Below are positions 1 through 5,410 of a stretch of 17,351 nucleotides of DNA, in pieces. The DNA comes from CBIHNH01 sp966211425 (GTDB lineage: Bacteria > Patescibacteriota > Saccharimonadia > Saccharimonadales > Saccharimonadaceae), in contig CBIHNH010000013.1 of NCBI GenBank assembly GCA_966211425.1, positions 1 to 17,351 on the forward strand. The letters run 5' to 3'. Every line of letters starts with the position of its first letter. The stretch's first letter is position 1. The position numbers and the translations under genes are program-made. The notes under the pieces were generated by a model that was given only the letters and a program-made list of their open reading frames with translations, had not been told where the DNA came from and searched no databases.

Positions 1-337
1 CGGCTGCTTTGACGATAGCGGCGAAAACTTTTGGTTCTCGGGCTGCGATGTCAGCAAGTGTCTTGCGGTCAAGCTCAATCTTGGCCAGCTTAAGACCGTG
101 CATCAGTTGGCCGTACGTAGTACCGTTCTCACGAGCGGCAGCGTTGATACGGGTAATCCATAGACTACGTAGATCGCGCTTTTTGTTGCGGCGATCGCGG
201 TAGGCGTACTGGAGAGCACGGATAACTGCTTGTTTCGCGAGACGGTAGCTGCGGGTACGCGCGTGCTGCATACCTTTGGCTTGCTTGAGCACCTTTTTGT
301 GCTTGGCTCGGGCGGCGACTCCTCGTTTTACTCGCAT
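1..337 (-). CDS. rplT: 50S ribosomal protein L20 (3' end cut by window edge)
   Basis: Ribosomal protein L20 binds 23S rRNA early in assembly of the large subunit. The reverse-strand frame from the ATG at 335-337 begins MRVKRGVAARAKHKKVLKQA and continues through the family hallmark YAYRDRRNKKRD and the motif LWITRINAAAR. 112 codons are present and the frame is open at the window edge. The family is usually about 115-120 residues, so only the last few residues are missing. The ATG lies 2 nt after the rpmI stop, so it is probably translated by reinitiation or coupling. It is the last visible gene of the infC-rpmI-rplT operon, a very widely conserved order. Identification is by sequence motif and operon context. 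Confidence 0.97.
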   Translation of the reverse strand, partial: MRVKRGVAARAKHKKVLKQAKGMQHARTRSYRLAKQAVIRALQYAYRDRRNKKRDLRSLWITRINAAARENGTTYGQLMHGLKLAKIELDRKTLADIAAREPKVFAAIVKAA

Positions 338-339
338 AG

Positions 340-534
340 TTAGACTCCTAGTGCTCGTTTAATATTTTTTGCAATCTTGCCAGTAACTTCAGCTGATGAG
401 CCGATGGTTCGTTTGCGGCTTGCGCTCTTCTTTGAGAGCAGGTGACCGCCAAAGGCGCGTCGTCGGGTTACTTTGCCGGTTCCAGTCAGTTTGACTCGTT
501 TGGCAGTACCCTTGTGGGTCTTCATTTTAGGCAT
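340..534 (-). CDS. rpmI: 50S ribosomal protein L35
   Basis: L35 is a small basic protein of the large ribosomal subunit. The 64-residue product matches the family length and shows its typical MPKMKTHKGTAKR start, the RRRAFGGHLL segment and a lysine/arginine-rich body. The ATG (532-534) overlaps the infC stop by one base in a TAATG arrangement, so translation is very probably coupled to infC. The TAA stop lies 2 nt before the rplT ATG. In Escherichia coli and Bacillus, L20 represses this operon through an rpmI/infC leader structure. I saw no clear L20 target mimic here, but I could not fold the RNA. Confidence 0.97.
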   Translation of the reverse strand: MPKMKTHKGTAKRVKLTGTGKVTRRRAFGGHLLSKKSASRKRTIGSSAEVTGKIAKNIKRALGV

Positions 535-1040
535 TATTTACTCCTTACCGTGATGCTCAGATTGCGACCAGCCATCTGAGGCTTTTGTTCGACAACTGCG
601 TCGTCCTCGAGGAGTTCGATAATACGGTTGATTAGCTCATAGCCGAGTTCTTGGTGGGCCATCTCACGTCCGCGGAAGAATATCTGAATCCTTACCTTGT
701 CGCCATCGCTGAGAAAAGAACGGATCTTTTTCAGTTTGATGTCGAGGTCGTGTTGGCCGATCTTGAGACCAAGTCGCATTTGCTTTAGCTCACTCTGTTT
801 CGCATTCTTTTTGTTCCGCTGCAGCTCTTTCATCTTTTGATACTGGTACTTACCCCAGTCAATGATTTTCGCTACAGGAGGAGATGCGGCAGGCGATATC
901 TCAACCAAATCGAGTCCAGCTGTTTCAGCGGCGGCTAGTGCATCTGTTCGTGACATGATACCTAGTTGCTCGCCGCTCTCGCCGATGACTCGAAGTTCCG
1001 AAGCTCTGATGGCTTCGTTTATTCGAACTGATTTGTTAAT
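534..1040 (-). CDS. infC: Translation initiation factor IF-3, ATT start
   Basis: IF-3 binds the 30S subunit, prevents premature 50S joining and checks start-codon/initiator tRNA pairing. The N-terminal domain is recognisable from RINEAIRASELRVIGESGEQ and the C-terminal domain from KQSELKQMRLGLKIGQHDLDIK and KVRIQIFFRGREMAHQELG. The first in-frame ATG (954-956) would delete most of the N-terminal domain. The frame runs upstream only to a TAA at about 1067, with no ATG, GTG or TTG between. The ATT at 1038-1040 sits 8 nt after an AGGAG (1049-1053) and gives 168 residues, close to the roughly 170-180 of the family. In E. coli, infC also starts with AUU, which lets IF-3 discriminate against its own mRNA; the same autoregulation is a reasonable inference here. 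Confidence 0.95.
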   Translation of the reverse strand: MNKSVRINEAIRASELRVIGESGEQLGIMSRTDALAAAETAGLDLVEISPAASPPVAKIIDWGKYQYQKMKELQRNKKNAKQSELKQMRLGLKIGQHDLDIKLKKIRSFLSDGDKVRIQIFFRGREMAHQELGYELINRIIELLEDDAVVEQKPQMAGRNLSITVRSK

Positions 1041-1088
1041 ACTAAGAACTCCTCTTAGGTCTTACAGTTAGCATTTATACCACCGGTA

Positions 1089-1117
1089 ATTTTAACAGAT
1101 AACAGGGGAGATGACAA
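1089..1117 (-). promoter_or_regulatory. Promoter of infC-rpmI-rplT
   Basis: Reading the minus strand, TTGTCA (1112-1117) is followed by a 17-nt spacer and TAAAAT (1089-1094). That is a near-consensus housekeeping promoter with ideal spacing. Transcription would start near 1082, giving a leader of about 40 nt before the ATT start of infC, and the AGGAG lies inside it. The leader is short, so any L20-type control would need to use infC/rpmI coding RNA. Confidence 0.75.
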
Positions 1118-1127
1118 GCAGATGAAG

Positions 1128-1161
1128 TAAAAATGGTCATAGCCGTCGCGCTGTCGGCTAT
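1128..1161 (-). terminator. Weak candidate terminator of comM
   Basis: On the minus strand a 7-bp stem pairs ATAGCCG and CGGCTAT (1155-1161 with 1139-1145, 9-nt loop) and overlaps the comM stop codon. A run of five T follows, but only after a 5-nt gap. It lies just upstream of the infC promoter. The geometry is imperfect, so it may be leaky or not a terminator at all. Confidence 0.35.
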
Positions 1162-2663
1162 TCATCACGTTTACGGTATTGAAGCGCCTCTGCCATATGA
1201 GCCGAATCGATCGTCTTGCTTTCTTCGAGATCAGCGATTGTTCGGGCTACCTTGATGAGCTTGAAGTAGCTACGGGCCGATAGCTTGAGGCGCTCGGTTG
1301 CTCGGTTCAGGAGCTCTGCCGCCTCTGGTGAGAGCTGGGTTATGTCGGCGATATTCTTGCTCGGTAACTCGGTGTTTGTCAGCTGGCCGCCGTGCCGAGC
1401 GTACTGGACGGTGCGGGCTTTCTCGACTTGAGTTCGGAGTCCAGGGCTTTCCTTGGGTCCATTATGAACTACCAGCAAGTCACGCTCGGGCACCCGTGCC
1501 ACGCTCAGTACCATATCGATACGATCCATGAGTGGTCCTGATACACGCTTTTGATAGTTTATGACCTGGGAGACAGCACAGCTGCATTCATGGTCAGGAT
1601 CACCGTAGTGACCGCAGGGGCAAGGGTTCTTTGTTGCTATCAGCATAAAACTGGCGGGGTAGGTGACCCGAGAGCTTGCGCGCGAGACATGAACCTGACG
1701 GTCTTCGAGTGGTTGACGGAGTGACTCGAGAGTAGCCCGTGGGTATTCGGGAAGTTCATCGAGGAACAGTACGCCGTGATGGGCAAGACTGACTTCTCCC
1801 GGTAGCGGCCGGGTTCCGCCACCGATAAGCGCCACGGTACTGGACGTATGGTGAGGTGAGCGGAATGGGCGCTCACGGACTATCTCTTCGTTTTCCTCGC
1901 CCACGAGGCTGTGGAGTTTCGTGATTGCGATTTGCTCCTGATAACTAGGGCGTGGCAATATCGACATCAATGCTCGTGCGAGCATAGTTTTTCCTGCACC
2001 CGGTGGGCCATCGAGCAGGAGGTTGTGACCGCCAGCCGCAGCGATAAGAAGGGCACGTTTTGCTTGATCTTGCCCCTTGATGTCACTGATATCAACAGGG
2101 TGGTGCGGTCGTTTCGTTGCTTTTTTGTCATCAGTTTGCAACAGCTTTTTCTCGCCGATAAGATGGAGAAAAAGGCTGGTCAGATCGGGGGCGCCGACAA
2201 CGGCGATGCCTTCGACAAGTCGTGCTTGCGCTTCGTTTGCTTTCGGGACAACAACAGTAGCGAAGCCGGCGGCTCGTGCTGTTTCGACGATATTGATGAT
2301 GCCGCGTACTGGCCGGAGCTCACCACCAAGGCCGAGTTCTCCAGCGCATAGGACACCGGCCAGGTGAGCCTGGGGCAGTTGGCCGCTCACGATAAGAATC
2401 GCCAGCGCTATAGGTAGATCAAAATGTGATCCATCTTTCGGTAGGTCCGCTGGAGCAAGGTTGATGGTAACTCGCTGGTTCGGGAAGTCGAGATGGGAGT
2501 TTTTGATTGCACTACGAACCCGCTCCTTGGCTTCATCAATAGCTTTGTTACCGAGACCGACGATGGAGAGGGTCGGTAGGCCTTTGGAAGTATCGCACTC
2601 AATATCGATCAGGCGTCCTTCGAAGCCGTAGGCAGTGGCGGATATAACTCTCGCAGTAGCCAT
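1158..2663 (-). CDS. comM: ComM/YifB family AAA+ Mg-chelatase-like helicase
   Basis: ComM is a hexameric helicase that drives branch migration when incoming single-stranded DNA recombines with the chromosome during natural transformation. From ATG 2661-2663 the product has 501 residues, the usual family length. It starts MATARVISATAYGFEGRLID, the canonical ComM N-terminus, followed by the family segment PTLSIVGLGNKAIDEAKERV. The Walker A GPPGAGKT is at about 219-226, Walker B VLFLDE at 298-303, a cysteine-rich CPCGHYGDP...CSC loop at 348-362, and an arginine-finger-like GPLMDRID at 376-383. The frame stays open 68 codons further upstream, but that stretch does not resemble the family and overlaps a promoter and a structured RNA region. 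No Shine-Dalgarno precedes the ATG; a promoter 12 bp away suggests a leaderless mRNA. Confidence 0.95.
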   Translation of the reverse strand: MATARVISATAYGFEGRLIDIECDTSKGLPTLSIVGLGNKAIDEAKERVRSAIKNSHLDFPNQRVTINLAPADLPKDGSHFDLPIALAILIVSGQLPQAHLAGVLCAGELGLGGELRPVRGIINIVETARAAGFATVVVPKANEAQARLVEGIAVVGAPDLTSLFLHLIGEKKLLQTDDKKATKRPHHPVDISDIKGQDQAKRALLIAAAGGHNLLLDGPPGAGKTMLARALMSILPRPSYQEQIAITKLHSLVGEENEEIVRERPFRSPHHTSSTVALIGGGTRPLPGEVSLAHHGVLFLDELPEYPRATLESLRQPLEDRQVHVSRASSRVTYPASFMLIATKNPCPCGHYGDPDHECSCAVSQVINYQKRVSGPLMDRIDMVLSVARVPERDLLVVHNGPKESPGLRTQVEKARTVQYARHGGQLTNTELPSKNIADITQLSPEAAELLNRATERLKLSARSYFKLIKVARTIADLEESKTIDSAHMAEALQYRKRDE

Positions 2664-2674
2664 AACTAAAATAA

Positions 2675-2702
2675 AGTATACATAAGTATTTATTTCCAAC
2701 AA
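2675..2702 (-). promoter_or_regulatory. Promoter of comM, probably leaderless
   Basis: On the minus strand TTGTTG (2697-2702), a 16-nt spacer and TATACT (2675-2680) form a plausible sigma-70 promoter. The -10 box ends 11 nt before the comM ATG, so the transcript would begin about 3-5 nt ahead of the start codon with no room for a ribosome binding site. It lies back to back with a plus-strand extended -10 element at 2709-2717. Confidence 0.55.
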
Positions 2703-2708
2703 CATTTT

Positions 2709-2717
2709 TGGTATACT
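2709..2717 (+). promoter_or_regulatory. Extended -10 promoter upstream of ssrA leader
   Basis: The plus strand has TGGTATACT, an extended -10 (TGn plus TATACT at 2712-2717). The hexamer at the -35 distance is only a weak TTTATT, which extended -10 promoters can tolerate. The expected start near 2724 coincides with the first base of a strong hairpin (GTTGAGCTG, 2724-2732). An alternative ssrA promoter, TTGAGG (2842-2847), 17 nt, CAAAAT (2865-2870), would give a leader of about 24 nt. Confidence 0.45.
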
Positions 2718-2723
2718 TACTCT

Positions 2724-2900
2724 GTTGAGCTGCAAACACCTGCGAGACAGCTCAACAAAGTAGTTCTTGTAGCTACTGCGACTGTCCGATGAAAAAGCGC
2801 GAAGCACTATTTCATCGAGAGGAGGAATAACGAAGGTGTTGTTGAGGATTTTGCTACTTGATTGCAAAATACCAGCGACGCCGAGAGTGAATCCCGACGA
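2724..2900 (+). ncRNA. Candidate structured RNA or long 5' leader of pre-tmRNA
   Basis: This gene-free stretch between comM and ssrA contains several good plus-strand hairpins. GTTGAGCTG (2724-2732) pairs with CAGCTCAAC (2748-2756) around a 15-nt loop. CGATGAAA (2787-2794) pairs with TTTCATCG (2810-2817), again with a 15-nt loop. ATTTTGC (2848-2854) pairs with GCAAAAT (2864-2870). A weaker AGTAG/CTACT stem lies at 2759-2777. No terminator separates it from ssrA, so it may be cut off as a leader when pre-tmRNA is processed, or it may be a separate small RNA. I do not recognise the family. A comM leader on the opposite strand is possible but less likely, because the comM promoter lies downstream of it. 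Confidence 0.4.
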
Positions 2901-3292
2901 GGGGCTGACATAGCTTTCGACGATTGGACCTTAACAGATCATTTTGCAAGCCGACTAACTGACGCAAACAGTTTTTAACTGCAAAACCATTTGCATCAGC
3001 ATGGGCTTCAGTGAAGAGCGCTTTCAGCGTTCCTAGCTTTGCCTTTGCGCCAGCTCGAGTTTAATTACGAGAGCCGCTCCAGCCTTGACGCCATATAAGG
3101 GTTCTGGAGTGTCATACTCATATGGCTTGACGTCTCCGTAGCTGTGAAGCGGATCCGTGACATCCATTCATAGACCATTCTCGCTTTTTTGTTAGTTCTT
3201 TATGCCGAGAATGTAACCTGGAACTAACTATGCTTGTAGACGAATGATCAGTTACCAACCGGACCGGGGGGCAGTACCCCGCAGCTCCACCA
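2901..3292 (+). ncRNA. ssrA: Transfer-messenger RNA (tmRNA)
   Basis: tmRNA with SmpB rescues ribosomes stalled on broken mRNAs and tags the peptide for degradation. The 5' end GGGGCTG (2901-2907) pairs perfectly with CAGCTCC (3282-3288), followed by A and an encoded CCA ending at 3292. The third pair is G-U, the alanyl-tRNA synthetase identity element. The 5' domain has the family TTCGACG (2916-2922), and near the 3' end CTAACTATGCTTGTAGACG (3224-3242) is typical. A textbook PK4 is visible: CATTCTCG (3176-3183) pairs with CGAGAATG (3206-3213), and GTTAGTTC (3191-3198) in its loop pairs with GAACTAAC (3221-3228). Length is 392 nt, within the usual range. The T-stem CGGGG/CCCCG encloses GGCAGTA instead of a TTCRANY loop. 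Confidence 0.95.
2981..3064 (+). other. tmRNA proteolysis-tag reading frame
   Basis: Only one frame stays open through the expected tag region of the tmRNA. It reads AKPFASAWASVKS then AFSVPSFAFAPARV and stops at TAA 3062-3064. The stop sits in a loop closed by CTCG (3054-3057) and CGAG (3068-3071), as the tag stop does in other tmRNAs. The resume codon could be GCA 2981 or, because TGCAAAA at 2980-2986 can pair with TTTTGCA at 2942-2948, the in-frame GCA at 2993. The tag is therefore about 23-27 residues. Its end, PARV, differs from the common ALAA/LAA degron. The frame is fairly sure; the exact start is not. Confidence 0.6.
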
Positions 3293-3325
3293 GTAAAAGT
3301 GCCCAACTATGCGTTGGGCTTTTTT
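3290..3325 (+). terminator. Intrinsic terminator of ssrA
   Basis: GCCCAAC (3301-3307) pairs with GTTGGGC (3313-3319) around TATGC, followed by six T (3320-3325). Flanking CCAGTAAAA (3290-3298) can also pair with TTTTACTGG (3322-3330). The lower stem therefore begins inside the tmRNA CCA tail and could act from either side. Confidence 0.9.
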
Positions 3326-3329
3326 ACTG

Positions 3330-3360
3330 GTAAACGCTATTTGGGGTGCTCGTAAACGCT
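3330..3360. repeat. Two 9-bp direct repeats upstream of the GH5 gene
   Basis: GTAAACGCT occurs at 3330-3338 and again at 3352-3360, exactly 22 bp apart, or about two helical turns, so both copies face the same side of the DNA. The second copy covers the place where a -35 box would lie for the TATAAT at 3376-3381. This arrangement resembles a tandem regulator site. No regulator gene is in the window. Confidence 0.45.
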
Positions 3361-3375
3361 TTTTTGTATGGGCGA

Positions 3376-3381
3376 TATAAT
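3376..3381 (+). promoter_or_regulatory. -10 box of the GH5 gene, leaderless arrangement
   Basis: A perfect TATAAT ends 6 nt before the ATG at 3388, so transcription would start at or next to the A of the start codon. No -35 consensus is present; the sequence at that distance is TAAACG, inside a direct repeat. No Shine-Dalgarno is present. Activator dependence is an inference. Confidence 0.6.
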
Positions 3382-3387
3382 AGAGAG

Positions 3388-4389
3388 ATGACAAAAGCAC
3401 TGCGCGGTATAAATCTCGGCGGCTGGTTAGTGACGGAACGCTGGATGACGCCCGAGCTCTACGAAGGGGTTCAGGGAGAGGGAGAGATCGCTTTAGTGCG
3501 CGAACTTGGCTCTGAGGCTGCCCGTGAACGTCTAGAGGCGCATCGACAGACATTTATAACCGAGGCAGATTTTGCATGGATCGCTCGACAGGGGTTTGAC
3601 TTCGTTCGGCTACCGGTCGGGTATTGGCTGTTTGAGGAGACTACAGACTTCGTCGACGGTGAAGGCTACCTTCGGCAGGCGTTCGAATGGGCGAGTCGTC
3701 ACCGCCTCGGTATCGTCTTGGACTTTCACGGTTTACAGGGCTCACAGAACGGCCAAGACCACAGCGGCCAAGTCGGACAAGTACGGCTGTATCGTCACGG
3801 TAATGAAAAGCAGGCTCTAAGAACACTCGAGTATATGTGCAGGACATACGGGACTCAGGAGTCCTTGCTTGCTATCGAGCTGATCAATGAGCCGAAAGTG
3901 CGATGGTTTCTCTATAGATTGCTTCGCTATTATGATCGAGCCTATAGGGTCGCCACTCTATACCTTCGACCGGAGACGAAGATTATAGTCAGCGATGCGT
4001 TCAGGCCGCTCAGGATGGCTCGGGCGCTCGCGAGACGTCGCTATGGTGACCGACTGGTGCTCGATGTTCACCTGTACCAGCTGTTCTCGCGCCGCGAGCA
4101 GGCTCGAAGCTTTGTTGAGCATATCCGTGTGGTTGAAAAGGACTGGAGTGTCCTGCTCGATGAATTGATGCGGTATGTACCCGTACTCGTTGGCGAGTGG
4201 AGCGCGGCGCTTCCGGAGAAAGCGCTCGCAGAGGCTTCATCAAATCGCGCCGAGAAAACAGAACGTTATTACTATGCCCAGGCTGAGCTGTTCAAGCGAG
4301 CAACATGGGCGCATAGCTACTGGTCGTATAAAGCACCGGGCAGAGGGCCGTGGAATTATCGGGAGCAAAGATCGTTGCAGGGTAGGTAG
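3388..4389 (+). CDS. GH5-family glycoside hydrolase, exo-beta-1,3-glucanase-like
   Basis: This is a retaining beta-glycosidase of the (beta/alpha)8 GH5 family, most like the exo-1,3-beta-glucanase group. From ATG 3388 it has 333 residues and starts MTKALRGINLGGWLVTERWM, the hallmark of that group. LDFHGLQGSQNGQDHSG is at about 111-127. The acid/base glutamate is E168 in ELINEP, DVHLYQ is at 226-231, the nucleophile is E270 in VGEW, and the substrate-platform YWSYK is at 311-315. No signal peptide or membrane segment is visible, so as annotated it is cytoplasmic. The frame is open 14 codons upstream (TTG at 3346), but that stretch contains the TATAAT promoter, so the ATG at 3388 is preferred. 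Downstream lies a bidirectional terminator. The substrate, beta-1,3-glucan or oligosaccharide, is inferred from family only. Confidence 0.85.
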   Translation: MTKALRGINLGGWLVTERWMTPELYEGVQGEGEIALVRELGSEAARERLEAHRQTFITEADFAWIARQGFDFVRLPVGYWLFEETTDFVDGEGYLRQAFEWASRHRLGIVLDFHGLQGSQNGQDHSGQVGQVRLYRHGNEKQALRTLEYMCRTYGTQESLLAIELINEPKVRWFLYRLLRYYDRAYRVATLYLRPETKIIVSDAFRPLRMARALARRRYGDRLVLDVHLYQLFSRREQARSFVEHIRVVEKDWSVLLDELMRYVPVLVGEWSAALPEKALAEASSNRAEKTERYYYAQAELFKRATWAHSYWSYKAPGRGPWNYREQRSLQGR

Positions 4390-4403
4390 CGTATAAAAGG
4401 AAA

Positions 4404-4500
4404 TAAAAAACAGCCGTCTGCGAGGAACGGCTGTTTTAAAATTTGGTTTTCTTTTGTCTTTTGGTTTTTGGTTCCTGAGCAAGTTTTGTATTCAGGAACT
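4404..4500 (-). ncRNA. Candidate small RNA with own promoter and terminator
   Basis: All three parts of a free-standing small RNA gene line up on the minus strand. A consensus promoter (4507-4535) predicts a start at about 4500. The transcript opens with an 8-bp hairpin, GTTCCTGA (4499-4492) with TCAGGAAC (4478-4471), around a 13-nt loop. An A-rich, largely unpaired linker follows (4470-4438). It ends with an intrinsic terminator, an 11-bp stem AAAACAGCCGT/ACGGCTGTTTT (4437-4427 with 4417-4407) running into six T (4410-4405 on this strand). The length is about 97 nt. It overlaps no gene and would run antisense into the GH5 gene if termination failed. It lacks the conserved SRP RNA loop and does not look like 6S or RNase P RNA. 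Function unknown. Confidence 0.6.
4407..4440. terminator. Bidirectional intrinsic terminator
   Basis: AAAACAGCCGT (4407-4417) pairs with ACGGCTGTTTT (4427-4437) around a 9-nt loop. On the plus strand the stem ends in TTTTAAAA and would terminate the GH5 transcript, whose stop is at 4389. On the minus strand it ends in six T and terminates the candidate small RNA that starts near 4500. Confidence 0.85.
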
Positions 4501-4506
4501 ACCCCT

Positions 4507-4535
4507 ATATTAAGTCTCTAAAACGCTCGTGTCAA
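4507..4535 (-). promoter_or_regulatory. Consensus promoter of the candidate small RNA
   Basis: On the minus strand TTGACA (4530-4535), a 17-nt spacer and TAATAT (4507-4512) form a perfect -35 with a 5-of-6 -10. No coding region follows for more than 100 nt on that strand; instead a hairpin and a terminator follow. The predicted start is at about 4500. Confidence 0.7.
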
Positions 4536-4624
4536 CAGTAATTTTTACCTTTTATAAACTGTGGAAAAGTTATTAGCTTTATGGCATATGTAGTGTTCAG
4601 ACATAAAAACCAACACCACAGCGC

Positions 4625-4630
4625 TATAAT
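4625..4630 (+). promoter_or_regulatory. -10 box of the ydcF-like gene, leaderless arrangement
   Basis: TATAAT ends 8 nt before the ATG at 4639, which puts the expected start within a base or two of the start codon. No Shine-Dalgarno is visible, and the -35 region is not consensus. A TTG at 4630 is in frame, but it overlaps this box and is an unlikely start. Confidence 0.55.
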
Positions 4631-4638
4631 TGCTCGTA

Positions 4639-5298
4639 ATGAACGAGAAGATAGATGAGGCCGTTACAGAAATCTGGCAGTACATGCAGGTAGGTGATGA
4701 GGTTGGTTCGGCTGACTGCCTTATTGTGCTCGGAAGCCGGGACGAGCGGGTGGCGGTACACGCGGCCGAGCTTGCCGTCAGGCATAGTTACGCTCACGTC
4801 GTTATCACGGGAGGTAGTGCGCACAGCAATGATCTACTGGCTACTACGTGGAATGCTGCGAACGAGGCCGAGTATTTCGGGTCAGTTATGCGTTCATGCG
4901 GCTACACTCAGCCGTTACTGCTTGAGACCGAGGCGCTCAACACTGGTCAGAATGCCACGAACACCTATGCGTTGCTCAAAAAACAGGGGATTACTATCAA
5001 AACGGCAGTGCTGGTGACAAAACCCTATATGGAACGTAGAGCAAAAGCGACGTTTGAAGTGCAGTGGCCGGACAATGCGGCACGTTTTTACGTTACGTCG
5101 CAGCAGCTATCCTTTGCGGATTATATAAATGTTGGCCAGCCCGTCGATACAGTCATCAACATTATGGTGGGTGATCTGCAGCGTATTCGTGAGTATCCAA
5201 AGCTGGGATTTTCTAGCCAGCAGGAAATGCCTCGGAGCGTTCAGGATGCTTTTGATGTGCTCGTGGCGGCTGGCTATACCAAGCATTTGTTGCCGTAA
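4639..5298 (+). CDS. YdcF/ElyC-like DUF218 domain protein
   Basis: The 219-residue protein has the DUF218 core shared by YdcF, SanA and ElyC. LIVLGSRDER is at 28-37, VITGGSA at 55-61, E96 precedes the conserved NTGQNATNT at 101-109, and VTKPYMERR is at 126-134. The last motif is closest to the YdcF branch. Family members have a Rossmann-like fold; E. coli YdcF binds S-adenosylmethionine, and ElyC/SanA affect the envelope. No membrane segment or signal peptide is visible, so this one appears cytoplasmic. It stands alone: a small-RNA promoter lies upstream in the opposite direction and a long non-coding stretch follows. The catalytic role is unknown; the family call is secure, the function is not. 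Confidence 0.85.
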   Translation: MNEKIDEAVTEIWQYMQVGDEVGSADCLIVLGSRDERVAVHAAELAVRHSYAHVVITGGSAHSNDLLATTWNAANEAEYFGSVMRSCGYTQPLLLETEALNTGQNATNTYALLKKQGITIKTAVLVTKPYMERRAKATFEVQWPDNAARFYVTSQQLSFADYINVGQPVDTVINIMVGDLQRIREYPKLGFSSQQEMPRSVQDAFDVLVAAGYTKHLLP

Positions 5299-5308
5299 GT
5301 GTTTAAAG

Positions 5309-5337
5309 TACTACGTTGATAAAAAATCAACATAGTA
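5309..5337. other. Hairpin after the ydcF-like gene
   Basis: TACTACGTTGAT and ATCAACATAGTA pair over 12 positions with one C-A mismatch around an AAAAA loop, starting 11 nt after the stop codon. No T-run follows on either strand. It may stabilise the mRNA 3' end or act as a weak, factor-assisted terminator rather than a canonical one. Confidence 0.5.
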
Positions 5338-5410
5338 TAGATAACAGATAAGCTAGACAAATTTTGGATTTAAATTGTAAATATAACACTGTTTATTTTA
5401 ACCACAAGCA

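Noticed and set aside
2664..2867. 68-codon in-frame N-terminal extension of ComM
   Set aside because: The extension has no similarity to ComM proteins, which start at MATARV-like sequence. It overlaps a promoter and a hairpin-rich region, and has no ribosome binding site.
2836..2913. Short plus-strand ORF (GTG start, 25 codons) after AGGAGG at 2820-2825
   Set aside because: The spacing to GTG is 10 nt, it runs into the tmRNA 5' end, and its codons fall in predicted hairpins. It is best explained by chance.
4240..4482. Minus-strand frame overlapping the GH5 3' end and the small RNA
   Set aside because: It needs a TTG start inside a hairpin and runs through a terminator; the promoter and terminator point to a non-coding RNA instead.
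4560..4568. DnaA-box-like TGTGGAAAA, considered as part of an origin
   Set aside because: It is a single site with one mismatch, with no cluster of boxes, no dnaA or dnaN nearby and no clear unwinding element.
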